Source: Paraperibacillus marinus (lineage in GTDB: Bacteria > Bacillota > Bacilli > Bacillales > DSM-1321). From it: DNA of 64,000 nucleotides. The DNA lies in the NCBI RefSeq assembly GCF_046237605.1, contig NZ_CP143542.1, forward strand, positions 1,302,001-1,366,000. Reading direction: 5' to 3'. This document shows, piece after piece, positions 32,895-41,328 of the stretch. Below the pieces are notes generated by a model that saw only the letters and a list, made by a program, of their open reading frames with translations, made no database searches and was not told the origin of the DNA. The position numbers and the translations under genes are program-made. The stretch's first letter is position 1. Each line of letters opens with the position of its first letter.

Positions 32895-33329
32895 ATGCAA
32901 GTGTTATTAATCCTAAGCCAAATTTGGAAATCTGGTGCAAATATCTATCTGGATAAAAAGGATGATCGGATTGCCATAGATAATCAGAAGCTGATCCCAG
33001 CTGAAGTGATGCAGGCTGCTGAACAAAACTTTCAAGGAATTGATGACTGGTTCAAGTCTTGGAAAGATGCCGGCGCGGAGAAAGTCACCATTATGAAAAT
33101 GGTTCATCATATGTGCGGCTGGCAGCACAATGAAAAGTTGGATAAATGGTTGTGCACTGATGATGACTCTCTAATGTTGCTTGATGAATGGATGATCGTC
33201 CTGGCTAAGAACGGCTGGAAAGACATTTATGAAGACTATCGGCAATTTGAGAATGATGAATCTAATGTGATGTCACAAAAATTGTATACGGCTGCTGTTA
33301 ACTATGCGAAGAAAGGAGCAGCTGAATGA
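32895..33329 (+). CDS. Unknown replication-region protein with TubC-like start
   Basis: A 144-residue protein. The first ~50 residues (LILSQIWKSGANIYLDKKDDRIAIDNQKLIPAEVMQAAEQN) recall the small TubC-type docking fold. A Trp-rich helical part follows (WLCTDDDSLMLLDEWMIVLAKNGW). The stop overlaps the start of the ERCC4 gene. Function unknown. Confidence 0.65.
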   Translation: MQVLLILSQIWKSGANIYLDKKDDRIAIDNQKLIPAEVMQAAEQNFQGIDDWFKSWKDAGAEKVTIMKMVHHMCGWQHNEKLDKWLCTDDDSLMLLDEWMIVLAKNGWKDIYEDYRQFENDESNVMSQKLYTAAVNYAKKGAAE

Positions 33330-33865
33330 TTCATTACAGCTACACAGACACGGAACTAAACAAAATACTCAAAACTCTCACAATCGTTATCGACACTCGT
33401 GAGAATGTAAACGGTCATATTCTGAACTACTTACACCAGAAGGATGTACCTATAAAGATTCAAAAGCTGGATACCGGCGATTATGGCTGCATGATTCCTA
33501 AGAATCAGGATCTGGGTATTGCTCGTGATATTTTCCTGAACAGCCGAGTGGAGCGGAAAGCCCACATCGATGAGATCACAGGGAACCTTCAAAAAGATAC
33601 GGCCACAGCATTTGAAAATGAATTAATTCGGTCCAAGGACATTCCCTTCACTCTGATTGTGGAAGACCTCCACGGATACGAAAAGATGCTGAAGGGTGAT
33701 TACCGGTCTAAATACAATCCATTAGCACTGCTTGGCCGACTCAATACCTTTAAGGCTAAATATAATTTCGAAATCGTCTATTTAGACCAAAAATTTTCAG
33801 GAAATTGGATATATCACCATTTTTATTACCAGGCAAAACATTATTTAAGGACGGGTGCTTTTTAA
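33326..33865 (+). CDS. ERCC4-type nuclease
   Basis: A 179-residue protein with the XPF/Mus81-type nuclease core: VIDTREN, KLDTGDYG and the VERKAHIDEI segment (ERKxxxD-like). Such stand-alone phage nucleases act on branched DNA during replication or recombination. It overlaps the preceding gene by 4 bases. Confidence 0.85.
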   Translation: MIHYSYTDTELNKILKTLTIVIDTRENVNGHILNYLHQKDVPIKIQKLDTGDYGCMIPKNQDLGIARDIFLNSRVERKAHIDEITGNLQKDTATAFENELIRSKDIPFTLIVEDLHGYEKMLKGDYRSKYNPLALLGRLNTFKAKYNFEIVYLDQKFSGNWIYHHFYYQAKHYLRTGAF

Positions 33866-33866
33866 A

Positions 33867-34013
33867 ATGACTGATACGGAAAGACTGCAAGAGATTAAGC
33901 AGAAGTGGGGAGCAGGCAAGATGGAAATTGATGATATCAATTATCTGATTTCAGAGGTTGAGAGATTGACGATAGTTGAGCAGGCCTATCAAGCAATGAA
34001 AAAAGCAAAGTGA
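33867..34013 (+). CDS. Small helical phage protein
   Basis: A 48-residue charged helical protein (MTDTERLQEIKQKWGAGKME...) that starts one base after the previous stop. No family recognised, but the tight packing in the operon supports it. Confidence 0.55.
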   Translation: MTDTERLQEIKQKWGAGKMEIDDINYLISEVERLTIVEQAYQAMKKAK

Positions 34014-34025
34014 GGTGGATGCAAG

Positions 34026-34469
34026 ATGAGTGAATGGTTAACTACTGGACAGATGATTGATCAGTTAAATATAGGACAAGTAGCAAAATGTTTAACTAAA
34101 CAACCGGGAATCCACAAGCATGTAACCCGTACTGAGGATGATGTGAAATGGTGTGAAGCAGACGGTACGTTAAATCCAGATTATCTGTTCCTTCAAATGG
34201 GTGGAGGTGCAGCCAATTTTAAATGGCGTATTCTTCCCAAATACGTAAGCTTTGGTGAAGCGATGGAAGCATTATCTAAAGGTAAACTCGTTAGGGCTGA
34301 AACTACTCAAGAAATATTTGAGTACAAAATTAGAGATGGAGATTTTTTATACAGGAATATAACACGAGGGGATGACATGTTCACTCTGCCTGCTCGAAAA
34401 AGTGGAATCGGAATAAATTCATTTGCTGTAACCGAAGGCAAATGGACCATAGAGGAGGTCCGGTATTGA
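34026..34469 (+). CDS. Unknown phage protein
   Basis: A 147-residue soluble protein behind GAGGTGG. The segment YVSFGEAMEALSKGKLVRAETTQEIFEYKIRDG has the look of a small repeat domain found in many Bacillus phage proteins of unknown function. The stop overlaps the next start. Confidence 0.65.
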   Translation: MSEWLTTGQMIDQLNIGQVAKCLTKQPGIHKHVTRTEDDVKWCEADGTLNPDYLFLQMGGGAANFKWRILPKYVSFGEAMEALSKGKLVRAETTQEIFEYKIRDGDFLYRNITRGDDMFTLPARKSGIGINSFAVTEGKWTIEEVRY

Positions 34470-34855
34470 AGGGTAGACCATTCGTGTCGCAAATGGTTAT
34501 TGATGAGTTTGCCAAAGTAATAGACTTACAGGATTCCAAAGGATATCTCAAATACGGAAAAACCATAGATGATGCCTTGCACACGGATTGGAACTGGCCG
34601 CTTATGGCCCTGGAAGAAGCTGCGGACTTACAGAAGTACCTGGTAAAGGAAATCGTCAGGCTCAAGCAAGAGAACCAGCAGCTGGTACAAGAGAACGAGC
34701 AAATCATCCGGATCAATCAGTACTTGGCAAAAAAATATGAGTTAGAAGGGAGTACCGAGGATGGGGATTCTATACGACACTGCGATGATGACCCGGGAAA
34801 TGAAGAAGGGCAGCTTGATCAGCAAGCTGAGGCAGATGGGAGTACTGGAGTATAA
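34466..34855 (+). CDS. Phage protein with MazG-like/dNTP-hydrolase-like N terminus
   Basis: A 129-residue protein starting at TTG, six bases after GAGGAGGT and overlapping the previous stop (TTGA). The segment YGKTIDDALHTDWNWPLMALEEAADLQKYLVKEI has the EExxD-type helix pattern of small nucleotide pyrophosphohydrolases, but the full motif set is not visible. A coiled coil and acidic tail follow. Confidence 0.55.
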   Translation: MKGRPFVSQMVIDEFAKVIDLQDSKGYLKYGKTIDDALHTDWNWPLMALEEAADLQKYLVKEIVRLKQENQQLVQENEQIIRINQYLAKKYELEGSTEDGDSIRHCDDDPGNEEGQLDQQAEADGSTGV

Positions 34856-34961
34856 GGGCACTCCCCTCAACAAACTTAATCTTCATGAGCTGGAGCATGT
34901 CATGACGATTTCTGAATATCAAAACACCAATATTGAATCGGATGCCAACAGGTGGTTCTGA
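34761..34961 (+). CDS. Small overlapping phage protein
   Basis: A 66-residue basic protein read in a different frame from the end of its neighbour, with GAAGGGAG before the ATG. Its TGA overlaps the ATG of the sigma-like gene. LISKLRQMGVLEYKGTPLNKLNLHELEHVM resembles short regulators such as the Fbp type; this is only a resemblance. Confidence 0.6.
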   Translation: MGILYDTAMMTREMKKGSLISKLRQMGVLEYKGTPLNKLNLHELEHVMTISEYQNTNIESDANRWF

Positions 34962-35773
34962 TGAAATGGCAATCAGCTACAAATGAAGAGTTGATGCTAA
35001 TTATTAAGGACGATAAAAGCTGCCCAGCCCACTTACTGCATGGGGTAGTGCATGAGAGTTTGGAACGTGGTTTATTCAACAAACTTATATATTGGGTGTT
35101 TCAGAAGTTAATGAAAGACTGGCGCAAAACAGTTGAAGCTTGGAATATGGAAAATCAGGATATCTTATCAATCGGTTATTGTGGAGTGCTAATTGCTTTA
35201 TCTCGATGGAAGCCAGGTAAGTCATCTTTTAAAACATATGCCTATCTGAACATCAGAAGTGAATTCATACACCTTCTGGATGCCGAAAATACGAAGAAAA
35301 GAGAAATCAATAAGCATACCAGCAGTTATGATGTTCCGATGGAAAGTGGAGAACCGTTGATTACTACTTTCTCAAGCAAATCCAACGTAGAAAAAGCGGT
35401 TATTAGAAAAATCGCTTTTGAAACAAAATTATGCATGCTGGATCCGCAAGAAAAAGACATTCTGATCATGTTTCTAAGAGGGTACAGCTTCAGAGAAATC
35501 GGCAAGCAAGTATTCACAGAAAAAACATATGGGCCGGCCGTCCGTGAAAAGTTCTATGAAGCATTAAACAAAATTGGATTAGGCCATTTCACAATTGAGC
35601 AGCCTAAAGCGGTTAAACACAGCCAGCAGAAGCTGAACGAAGAGATTGTCCGGGAGATTAGAGAAAGCAATCGTCAGTTTAAAACCAAGCAAGAAGAAGC
35701 TGATTATTACGGAATATCCCGGAAGCTAATATTCAATATACGTAAAAATAAAGTGTGGAAAGAGGTAGTGTAA
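34961..35773 (+). CDS. Sigma-70-like transcription factor
   Basis: A 270-residue protein. The region 2-like part (LSIGYCGVLIALSRWKPGKSSFKTYAYLNIRSEFIHLLDAE) is clear, a region 4-like HTH (LDPQEKDILIMFLRGYSFREIGKQV) follows, and there is an extra ~60-residue C-terminal HTH (EADYYGISRKLIFNIRKNK). Phage sigma factors redirect host polymerase to later genes. ATG 34961 overlaps the preceding stop. Confidence 0.8.
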   Translation: MKWQSATNEELMLIIKDDKSCPAHLLHGVVHESLERGLFNKLIYWVFQKLMKDWRKTVEAWNMENQDILSIGYCGVLIALSRWKPGKSSFKTYAYLNIRSEFIHLLDAENTKKREINKHTSSYDVPMESGEPLITTFSSKSNVEKAVIRKIAFETKLCMLDPQEKDILIMFLRGYSFREIGKQVFTEKTYGPAVREKFYEALNKIGLGHFTIEQPKAVKHSQQKLNEEIVREIRESNRQFKTKQEEADYYGISRKLIFNIRKNKVWKEVV

Positions 35774-36303
35774 TGAATCTGAAAAACCTTTTCGATATGC
35801 AGAAAGTGCTCATTGATCGGATAGGGTACCAGGAGCCGGATAAGTTTGAAAAGACGGTTCTTGCGCTGCTGGTTGAAGTTGGAGAGTGTGCGAATGAGTG
35901 GCGGGGATTTAAGTATTGGAGCAAGGATCAGTTGCCGAGAACAAAAGGAGCATGGAAATATTCAACTGGCATAGAAAATGGGATGTTTATTGATATTTAT
36001 GAAAACCCGCTGTTAGAAGAATATGTGGACGGTTTACACTTTGTCCTGCAGTTGGGCATCGAAATTAACTGCACGCCTTGTACGCCGTCGACAATCCAGG
36101 TGAGCAACATTACAACACTCTTTAACTTTCTTTACTCCCAAATCTCTCAATTCTCGCTGTATAAGGCGCCCAGGAATTATTCTTATATGCTCGAGACATA
36201 TTTGGGCCTTGGGAATGAGCTTGGATTCACCTGGGAGCAAATCGAACGAGCATACATGGATAAAAACGAAATAAACCATCTGCGACAAGAGCAAGGTTAC
36301 TGA
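35773..36303 (+). CDS. Dimeric dUTPase (all-alpha)
   Basis: A 176-residue dUTP pyrophosphatase of the MazG-like superfamily: FEKTVLALLVEVGECANEWRGFKYWS and LEEYVDGLHFVLQLG carry the metal-binding Glu/Asp sites. It keeps uracil out of phage DNA and supplies dUMP for the ThyX gene two genes downstream. ATG 35773 overlaps the stop of the sigma-like gene. Confidence 0.85.
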   Translation: MNLKNLFDMQKVLIDRIGYQEPDKFEKTVLALLVEVGECANEWRGFKYWSKDQLPRTKGAWKYSTGIENGMFIDIYENPLLEEYVDGLHFVLQLGIEINCTPCTPSTIQVSNITTLFNFLYSQISQFSLYKAPRNYSYMLETYLGLGNELGFTWEQIERAYMDKNEINHLRQEQGY

Positions 36304-36304
36304 T

Positions 36305-36517
36305 ATGTACCAGGTAATCATTGCCGATGACCGTCCCCGATGGATGATTGAAGAAGACCGAACGATGGCCTGCATGACGCGCTGCCGTTATTACAATAAT
36401 TGTTCTTCTCGAGTCGGCAGTGATTGCAAAAAGTTAGGTGGTACCGAAATACCGAAGATAAGGAATGCGAATATGTCAAAAGGACGGAGGGGAAAACGTG
36501 AAAAAAGTATTGGATAA
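36305..36517 (+). CDS. Small Cys-rich phage protein
   Basis: A 70-residue basic protein with four cysteines (CMTRCRYYNNC...SDC). It overlaps the thyX start by 20 bases. A small metal-binding role is possible. No ribosome binding site stronger than AAGG is seen. Confidence 0.5.
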   Translation: MYQVIIADDRPRWMIEEDRTMACMTRCRYYNNCSSRVGSDCKKLGGTEIPKIRNANMSKGRRGKREKSIG

Positions 36518-37175
36518 AGGATACGTCAGATTAGTAGATACCATGGGAACGGATGTAACGGTGGTGAATGCTGCCAGGGTGAGCTACAACAAGGCTGTGG
36601 ATGAGCTCCGAGAACATGATGAAAGGCTAATTAGCTTCTTGGCTAGAGAAGGCCATACAAGCCCATTTAGACACGCTACAATGCAGTTTGAAATATATGC
36701 CCCTCTCATGGTGGCCCGGCAGTGGTGGAAATACGTAGTCGGCTCGGATCATGTGATGGATGCCTGGAATGAGAGCAGCCGGAGATACATTACTGAAGAG
36801 GCTGAGTTTTATATACCAGCTTTAGACGAGTGGAGATCCGCTCCTGAAAGTTCAAAACAAGGTTCCGGAGAAATAGTTAACCGCCACATAGGTAGCTTGT
36901 ATACCAAGGAATTAGAAATATTGATTTCACACGGCGAAATGCTCTACGAACAAGCGTTAAATGATGGAATCTGCGCCGAACAAGCCCGCCTGTTTCTCCC
37001 AGCATACGGAATGTATGTCAGATGGTACTGGACAAGCAGCCTGCAGGGTGTAGCCCACTTCCTACAGCAGAGATTGGAACACGATGCTCAGAAGGAAATA
37101 CAGGAATATGCGAAAGCGGTTTGTGAATTGTCCACTGAAAAATTCCCAGTAAGTCTCACTGCGTTAAGGGGCTGA
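36498..37175 (+). CDS. thyX: Flavin-dependent thymidylate synthase
   Basis: Makes dTMP from dUMP using FAD/NADPH and methylene-THF. The 225-residue protein shows RHATMQFEIYAPLMVARQWWKY followed by WNESSRRY, the ThyX signature with a lengthened linker, and the C-terminal RLFLPAYGMYVRWYWT. GTG 36498 lies after GGAGGGG. Confidence 0.92.
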   Translation: MKKVLDKGYVRLVDTMGTDVTVVNAARVSYNKAVDELREHDERLISFLAREGHTSPFRHATMQFEIYAPLMVARQWWKYVVGSDHVMDAWNESSRRYITEEAEFYIPALDEWRSAPESSKQGSGEIVNRHIGSLYTKELEILISHGEMLYEQALNDGICAEQARLFLPAYGMYVRWYWTSSLQGVAHFLQQRLEHDAQKEIQEYAKAVCELSTEKFPVSLTALRG

Positions 37176-37178
37176 ATA

Positions 37179-37838
37179 ATGAAAAAATTAACGGTCCTAA
37201 TAAACGATTTGATCGATAAGCATGGGGACAGTTTTTCTAAATGTAATGGCTGTGAAGTCTGTGATGAGATTGCTTCATACCGCAGCCAGTTAATTTCTTC
37301 AAAACCGAGGAGGGAAAGCAAGGTGGAAAAAAAGGAGTCATTGAAGATTTCCTTTGCAATATATCAGGACCTAAAGGCCAAGGGTGAAACTGACAAAAGT
37401 ATCGCGGAAAGAATGGGCATCTCGGCTCCCACTTTATCAAAGTATAAATCGTCATGGAAAGAGCCAGCTGTGGAGGCTGAAGCCCCTAAGGCATCAGTGG
37501 ATAATGCAAATTTGATAATCGGATATAAAAATGTGATCAAAGATTTAAAGGATCAGCTGGCAGGATACCAGGAATTAAAGACTAGGAAATCAGAAGTGGA
37601 AAAAAAGAACGCTCAATTGGAAGAGGACCTGGCTGGAGTAATTGAGGATCGGATCCGGATGCAGAGAGAACTGGAACATGCCAATACATCCATTAAGGAT
37701 TTGATGGCAGCTGCCCAGGACTTGGAGGATAAAGCATCCCTGTGGAGGGCAAAGGCTGAAGCGGTATCCGCGGATGAAATAGGTAAACTTCAGAGAGAAA
37801 ACCGAATCTTCCGGGAAGCGTTGAAGGAAGCTCTATGA
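37179..37838 (+). CDS. Zinc-finger/HTH coiled-coil phage protein
   Basis: A 219-residue protein. Residues ~22-28 hold CNGCEVC (CxxCxxC). At ~60-90 an HTH follows (KGETDKSIAERMGISAPTLSKYKSSW), and from ~110 to the end a long coiled coil. Likely a DNA-binding phage regulator; target unknown. Confidence 0.7.
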   Translation: MKKLTVLINDLIDKHGDSFSKCNGCEVCDEIASYRSQLISSKPRRESKVEKKESLKISFAIYQDLKAKGETDKSIAERMGISAPTLSKYKSSWKEPAVEAEAPKASVDNANLIIGYKNVIKDLKDQLAGYQELKTRKSEVEKKNAQLEEDLAGVIEDRIRMQRELEHANTSIKDLMAAAQDLEDKASLWRAKAEAVSADEIGKLQRENRIFREALKEAL

Positions 37839-37936
37839 TGAATTTCATCGTTGGTTATGTAATTGGACAGGTAGTCGTGCTGGCGGTGATTTATTTAGGA
37901 TACAGACATCAAGAAATGAAAGAAGGGAGGTTGTGA
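37835..37936 (+). CDS. 33-residue single-TM peptide
   Basis: MMNFIVGYVIGQVVVLAVIY is one membrane helix with a short basic tail. It overlaps the previous stop and its 3' end contains the ribosome binding site for the methyltransferase (GAAGGGAGG). It may serve mainly to couple translation. Confidence 0.45.
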   Translation: MMNFIVGYVIGQVVVLAVIYLGYRHQEMKEGRL

Positions 37937-37937
37937 G

Positions 37938-39332
37938 TTGCAACTGGATTTATTCAGAGAAATTATTGTTGATAACTTTGCAGGCGGCGGAGGGGCCAGC
38001 ACTGGAATTGAAATGGCCACCGGCCTTTCGGTGTATATAGCCATTAATCATGACCCTGCAGCTATAGCCATGCATAAGGCAAACCATCCTGATACTGAAC
38101 ATTACTGTGAATCTGTCTGGGACGTAGATCCTGTAGAGGCGGTAAAGGGCCGGCCGGTTGGATTGGCCTGGTTCTCCCCGGACTGCAAGCACTTTAGTAA
38201 AGCAAAAGGCGGGAAGCCGGTAGAGAAGAAGATAAGAGGACTGGCCTGGGTGGCAGTGAAGTGGGCGGCGAAGGTGCGGCCGCGGGTAATCATGCTTGAG
38301 AATGTGGAAGAGTTTAAGACCTGGGGCCCGGTAAAGGACGGGCAGCCTGATCTTAATAAAAGAGGCAGGACCTTTAAAAGCTTTGTAGATTCTCTAAAAC
38401 GGCTGGGATATGAAGTGGAATGGCGGGAGCTGAGGGCATGTGACTATGGAGCTCCCACTATACGGAAAAGATTTTTCCTGATTGCTCGCCGTGATGGAAT
38501 GCCGATTGTCTGGCCGGAACCTACCCATGGGGATCCAAAAAGTCTTGAGGTGCAGGCGGGGAAATTAAAGCCATGGAGAACAGCTTCAGAGATTATTGAT
38601 TGGTCCATCGGTACTCCTTCTATCTTCAGCAGAAAGAAGCCGTTAGCTGATAACACGATGCGGAGGATAGCGAGAGGGCTTAAGAAGTTTGTCATTGATA
38701 GTCCTGCTCCATTCGTTGCTCCAGTTCAGCCTGATGGCGAGGATAATCGTAGTTTAGTATCTGCTTTTCTAACAAGCTATTACACGGAAACAACCAAGAA
38801 CGAGGTAAGGGGAATATCACTCCAAGATCCTTTACACACGATTACGGCAGGCGGGAATCGATTTGGATTGGTTACTGCGTTTCTAGCTAAACACTATGGA
38901 GGAAATTATAACGGTCCCGGCGCTCAATTAGAGCAACCTTTAGCCACAATAACCACCAAGGACCACAATGCATTAGTATCTGCTTTCCTGGTTTCCTATT
39001 ACGGAGCAAGTGTGGGACAGGACTTAAAAGAACCATTGCACACAATTACAACCAGAGACAGGTTTGGGCTGGTGACAGTAAGTGGACAAGAATATCAGAT
39101 TGCTGACATCGGCATGCGTATGCTGCAGCCACATGAAATGTATGCTGGGCAGGGATTCCCAGACATCTACATTATTGATCAAGACCATACCGGGAGGATA
39201 TATCCGAAAACAGAAAAGATTGCCCGCGTAGGTAATTCAGTACCACCACCCTTTGCAGATGCACTGGTAAGAGCAAACCTTCCTGAAATGTGTGTTAAAG
39301 AAAATCGATATAAGCCAGCTATGGCTAATTAA
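37938..39332 (+). CDS. Orphan C5-cytosine DNA methyltransferase
   Basis: A 464-residue SAM-dependent enzyme. Motif I is FAGGGGASTG (14-23), motif IV has the catalytic Cys83 in FSPDCKHFS (variant of PCQ), and motif VI is ENVEEF (121-126). Motif VIII is IRKRFFLIARR and motif X is RVGNSVPPPFADAL. The target-recognition part holds three repeats of the type LVSAFL..YY....PLHTIT. No restriction enzyme is adjacent, so it probably protects phage DNA from host restriction. TTG start. Confidence 0.93.
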   Translation: MQLDLFREIIVDNFAGGGGASTGIEMATGLSVYIAINHDPAAIAMHKANHPDTEHYCESVWDVDPVEAVKGRPVGLAWFSPDCKHFSKAKGGKPVEKKIRGLAWVAVKWAAKVRPRVIMLENVEEFKTWGPVKDGQPDLNKRGRTFKSFVDSLKRLGYEVEWRELRACDYGAPTIRKRFFLIARRDGMPIVWPEPTHGDPKSLEVQAGKLKPWRTASEIIDWSIGTPSIFSRKKPLADNTMRRIARGLKKFVIDSPAPFVAPVQPDGEDNRSLVSAFLTSYYTETTKNEVRGISLQDPLHTITAGGNRFGLVTAFLAKHYGGNYNGPGAQLEQPLATITTKDHNALVSAFLVSYYGASVGQDLKEPLHTITTRDRFGLVTVSGQEYQIADIGMRMLQPHEMYAGQGFPDIYIIDQDHTGRIYPKTEKIARVGNSVPPPFADALVRANLPEMCVKENRYKPAMAN

Positions 39333-39347
39333 AAAGGAGCTAATAAC

Positions 39348-39686
39348 ATGGCAAAAATTCAACTTAATCAAAAAGAACAGCACTACGCAGATACTCATGA
39401 ACAGGCAGAAGAAATTGTTTCAGCTGCTAAGGAAAATAACAACCTTCAGATGCACAAGATCACCGAGAAGTATAACAAGTACGGCCAGTATTTCTTGATT
39501 GATTTAACCTTCGCCTATCAAACTCCTAAAGAAGTGATGGAAAGCCGGCCGGATAGTGCTCCAGATGGTCAAATGAGCACTGAAGATCTGGAAGAACAGT
39601 GTGAGGGAGTGGAGTACAGTGTGGACGGCAATGGCCATGTGGAGCTCAAGGAACAATTGGTGATGGATGAAGAAGTAAAAAACTGA
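39348..39686 (+). CDS. Unknown acidic phage protein
   Basis: A 112-residue soluble protein with an acidic C-terminal half. AAAGGAG precedes the ATG. No recognised family. It is followed by a hairpin (CCCTGG/CCAGGG, 39698-39717) without a T run. Confidence 0.6.
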   Translation: MAKIQLNQKEQHYADTHEQAEEIVSAAKENNNLQMHKITEKYNKYGQYFLIDLTFAYQTPKEVMESRPDSAPDGQMSTEDLEEQCEGVEYSVDGNGHVELKEQLVMDEEVKN

Positions 39687-39741
39687 TGTAGTAAGCCCTG
39701 GTCTCCGGGCCAGGGTACCTCTTAATAGACGGGGGACCAAA

Positions 39742-40182
39742 ATGTTATTTAAATTGCCTGAGATAGACAGAGAAAAAACAAGGGCAGCTGTAGAAGCTGC
39801 ATTAGAAAAGTACAGGTTTTATTTACTTACTGTTCCCGAGGAAAGGCTGCCGAAAGTAACTGCCACTTATTCACTTGTATCTTCAGGACCCTCTAATCAA
39901 TTTCATTCGACCACAGAAGCCGCAGTTATTGAAAAGGTTGATTATGAAAGGGAGAAAGAAGAATACATCGAAAAGATAAGGAAATCTGTTAACCGCCTTA
40001 CCTACAAGGAGCGAGAAATTATTATAAAACGTTACCTTGGGGATGAGGAAGTTTACGATTATGAAATTTATAATGAATTGGGTTACAGCGAAAGAAGGTA
40101 TTATCGACAAAAAGCGAGAATATTTTATAAGCTTGCTTTTTTGTTGAAGGTTGAGGTTTACAAAACGGAGGAGCATCCATAA
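39742..40182 (+). CDS. ArpU-type late transcription regulator
   Basis: A 146-residue protein of the ArpU/RinA-like group: an N-terminal helix (EIDREKTRAAVEAALEKYRFYLL) and a sigma region 4-like C-terminal HTH (RLTYKEREIIIKRYLGDEEVYDYEIYNELGYSERRYYRQK). Such proteins switch on phage packaging and structural genes. GGGGGA precedes the ATG. Confidence 0.85.
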   Translation: MLFKLPEIDREKTRAAVEAALEKYRFYLLTVPEERLPKVTATYSLVSSGPSNQFHSTTEAAVIEKVDYEREKEEYIEKIRKSVNRLTYKEREIIIKRYLGDEEVYDYEIYNELGYSERRYYRQKARIFYKLAFLLKVEVYKTEEHP

Positions 40183-40195
40183 GATGCTCTTTTTT
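40171..40195 (+). terminator. Terminator at the end of arpU
   Basis: GAGCATC / GATGCTC, loop of 5 bases holding the stop codon, then a T run. It isolates the next two genes from the early operon. Confidence 0.88.
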
Positions 40196-40227
40196 AATTT
40201 AAACTTAAATACTGGAGGAATTACAGA

Positions 40228-41166
40228 GTGGAAAAAAGTAGTAAATCTAAGCACGTTCTTGAATTGGCGTCTGAATTGTTGGATGACATTGAGCTTAATA
40301 GAATATCTGCTGAATCATTATTATTAAAGTGTACTAGACTTGCCCGTTATGCAGGTTCGGAAGAAATTTCAAAGTGGTTGGAGTATGAATTAATTGGCTA
40401 TAATTCTTCAGATCCTATATCTCTCAAGTATATGGGGAAAACTGGACGTTGGACTAACAGAAAGGAAATGAAAGGATATTGGGGCCCATTATCTTCTCAG
40501 GAAGCAGCAGTAAATGCAAATACATTAAGAGTTCAATCTATGTCCATTCCAAACACTAGTGGTGATTCAGCGCCAGTTGCTACACGGATAGCTACGGATT
40601 CAATAAGATATGCAACACAAGAAATAATAACCCATACGGCTATAAGGAGTAGAGTGCTTGGCTTATTACATCAGTTTGTTTCTAATGTTTATTATGAGAA
40701 GACTTTTGATAATTTAGCTGAAAGCATATTTGATTCATATAAAAAAGACACCGATCTTTTGATTGGAGAACATAGTCAAAGTGTTATGCAACAAATCCCA
40801 TCTGTAATGGACCGATTAAGTGATGGAGACCAAGAAGCAGTGAGTCAAGCTCTTGTAACTTGTAGAAGGATAGTTGATTCTTTCGCTAACTCCGTAATGC
40901 CACCGTCAGACGAGGTGTATGAAATAGACGGAAATCAATTGTCACTAAAAGCCGATAAGACACTCAATCGTATAAATGTATATGTTCATCAGAATTGCGG
41001 GAGTAGTTCGAGGAAAAGGAAGTTCAGACAAAATCTATCCAACTTATATGATCGTGTTTCGACTGGTGTTCATAATGATGTAAGTATTGAGGAAGCAAAA
41101 GCGCTCTTTTTAAATACATATTTAATTCTCGGAGAGATATTAAATTTAACAACAGATGACAGATAA
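40228..41166 (+). CDS. AbiTii-domain protein with HEPN-like C terminus
   Basis: A 312-residue protein. Residues ~8-55 match the AbiTii domain (LASELLDDIELNRISAESLL..LARYAGSEEISKWLEYELIGY), known from abortive-infection proteins. The C-terminal ~50 residues are helical with R276-VSTGV-H282, an R-x5-H pattern as in HEPN RNases, followed by an A..LFLNTYLILGEIL helix. The first residue after Arg is not polar as usual, so the HEPN call is tentative. GTG start with GGAGG ten bases upstream. AT-rich and set between terminators: a moron, probably superinfection exclusion. Confidence 0.7.
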   Translation: MEKSSKSKHVLELASELLDDIELNRISAESLLLKCTRLARYAGSEEISKWLEYELIGYNSSDPISLKYMGKTGRWTNRKEMKGYWGPLSSQEAAVNANTLRVQSMSIPNTSGDSAPVATRIATDSIRYATQEIITHTAIRSRVLGLLHQFVSNVYYEKTFDNLAESIFDSYKKDTDLLIGEHSQSVMQQIPSVMDRLSDGDQEAVSQALVTCRRIVDSFANSVMPPSDEVYEIDGNQLSLKADKTLNRINVYVHQNCGSSSRKRKFRQNLSNLYDRVSTGVHNDVSIEEAKALFLNTYLILGEILNLTTDDR

Positions 41167-41233
41167 AAGGCAGATATCTGGCAGAAGAAGGGCAGAGCAT
41201 TAGGCTTTATCCGTGTTATATTTATATCATCAG

Positions 41234-41270
41234 GAACTGTTCAAGAGGGATCTTTGCAGTTCTTTTTTTG
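41234..41270 (+). terminator. Terminator after the AbiTii gene
   Basis: GAACTG / CAGTTC around a 17-base loop, followed by seven T. Confidence 0.6.
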
Positions 41271-41328
41271 TTTGAAGGAAAAAATCTTCTTTTGTCGAAT
41301 TTATGACATTAAGGGGGATTTCTGTTAT

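Noticed and set aside
36305..36517. Cys-rich 70-codon gene as an anti-sigma or zinc regulator
   Set aside because: Only the cysteine pattern supports it; kept as an unknown small gene.
39698..39717. CCCTGG/CCAGGG hairpin before arpU as a terminator
   Set aside because: No T run follows; a regulatory hairpin is possible but unsupported.
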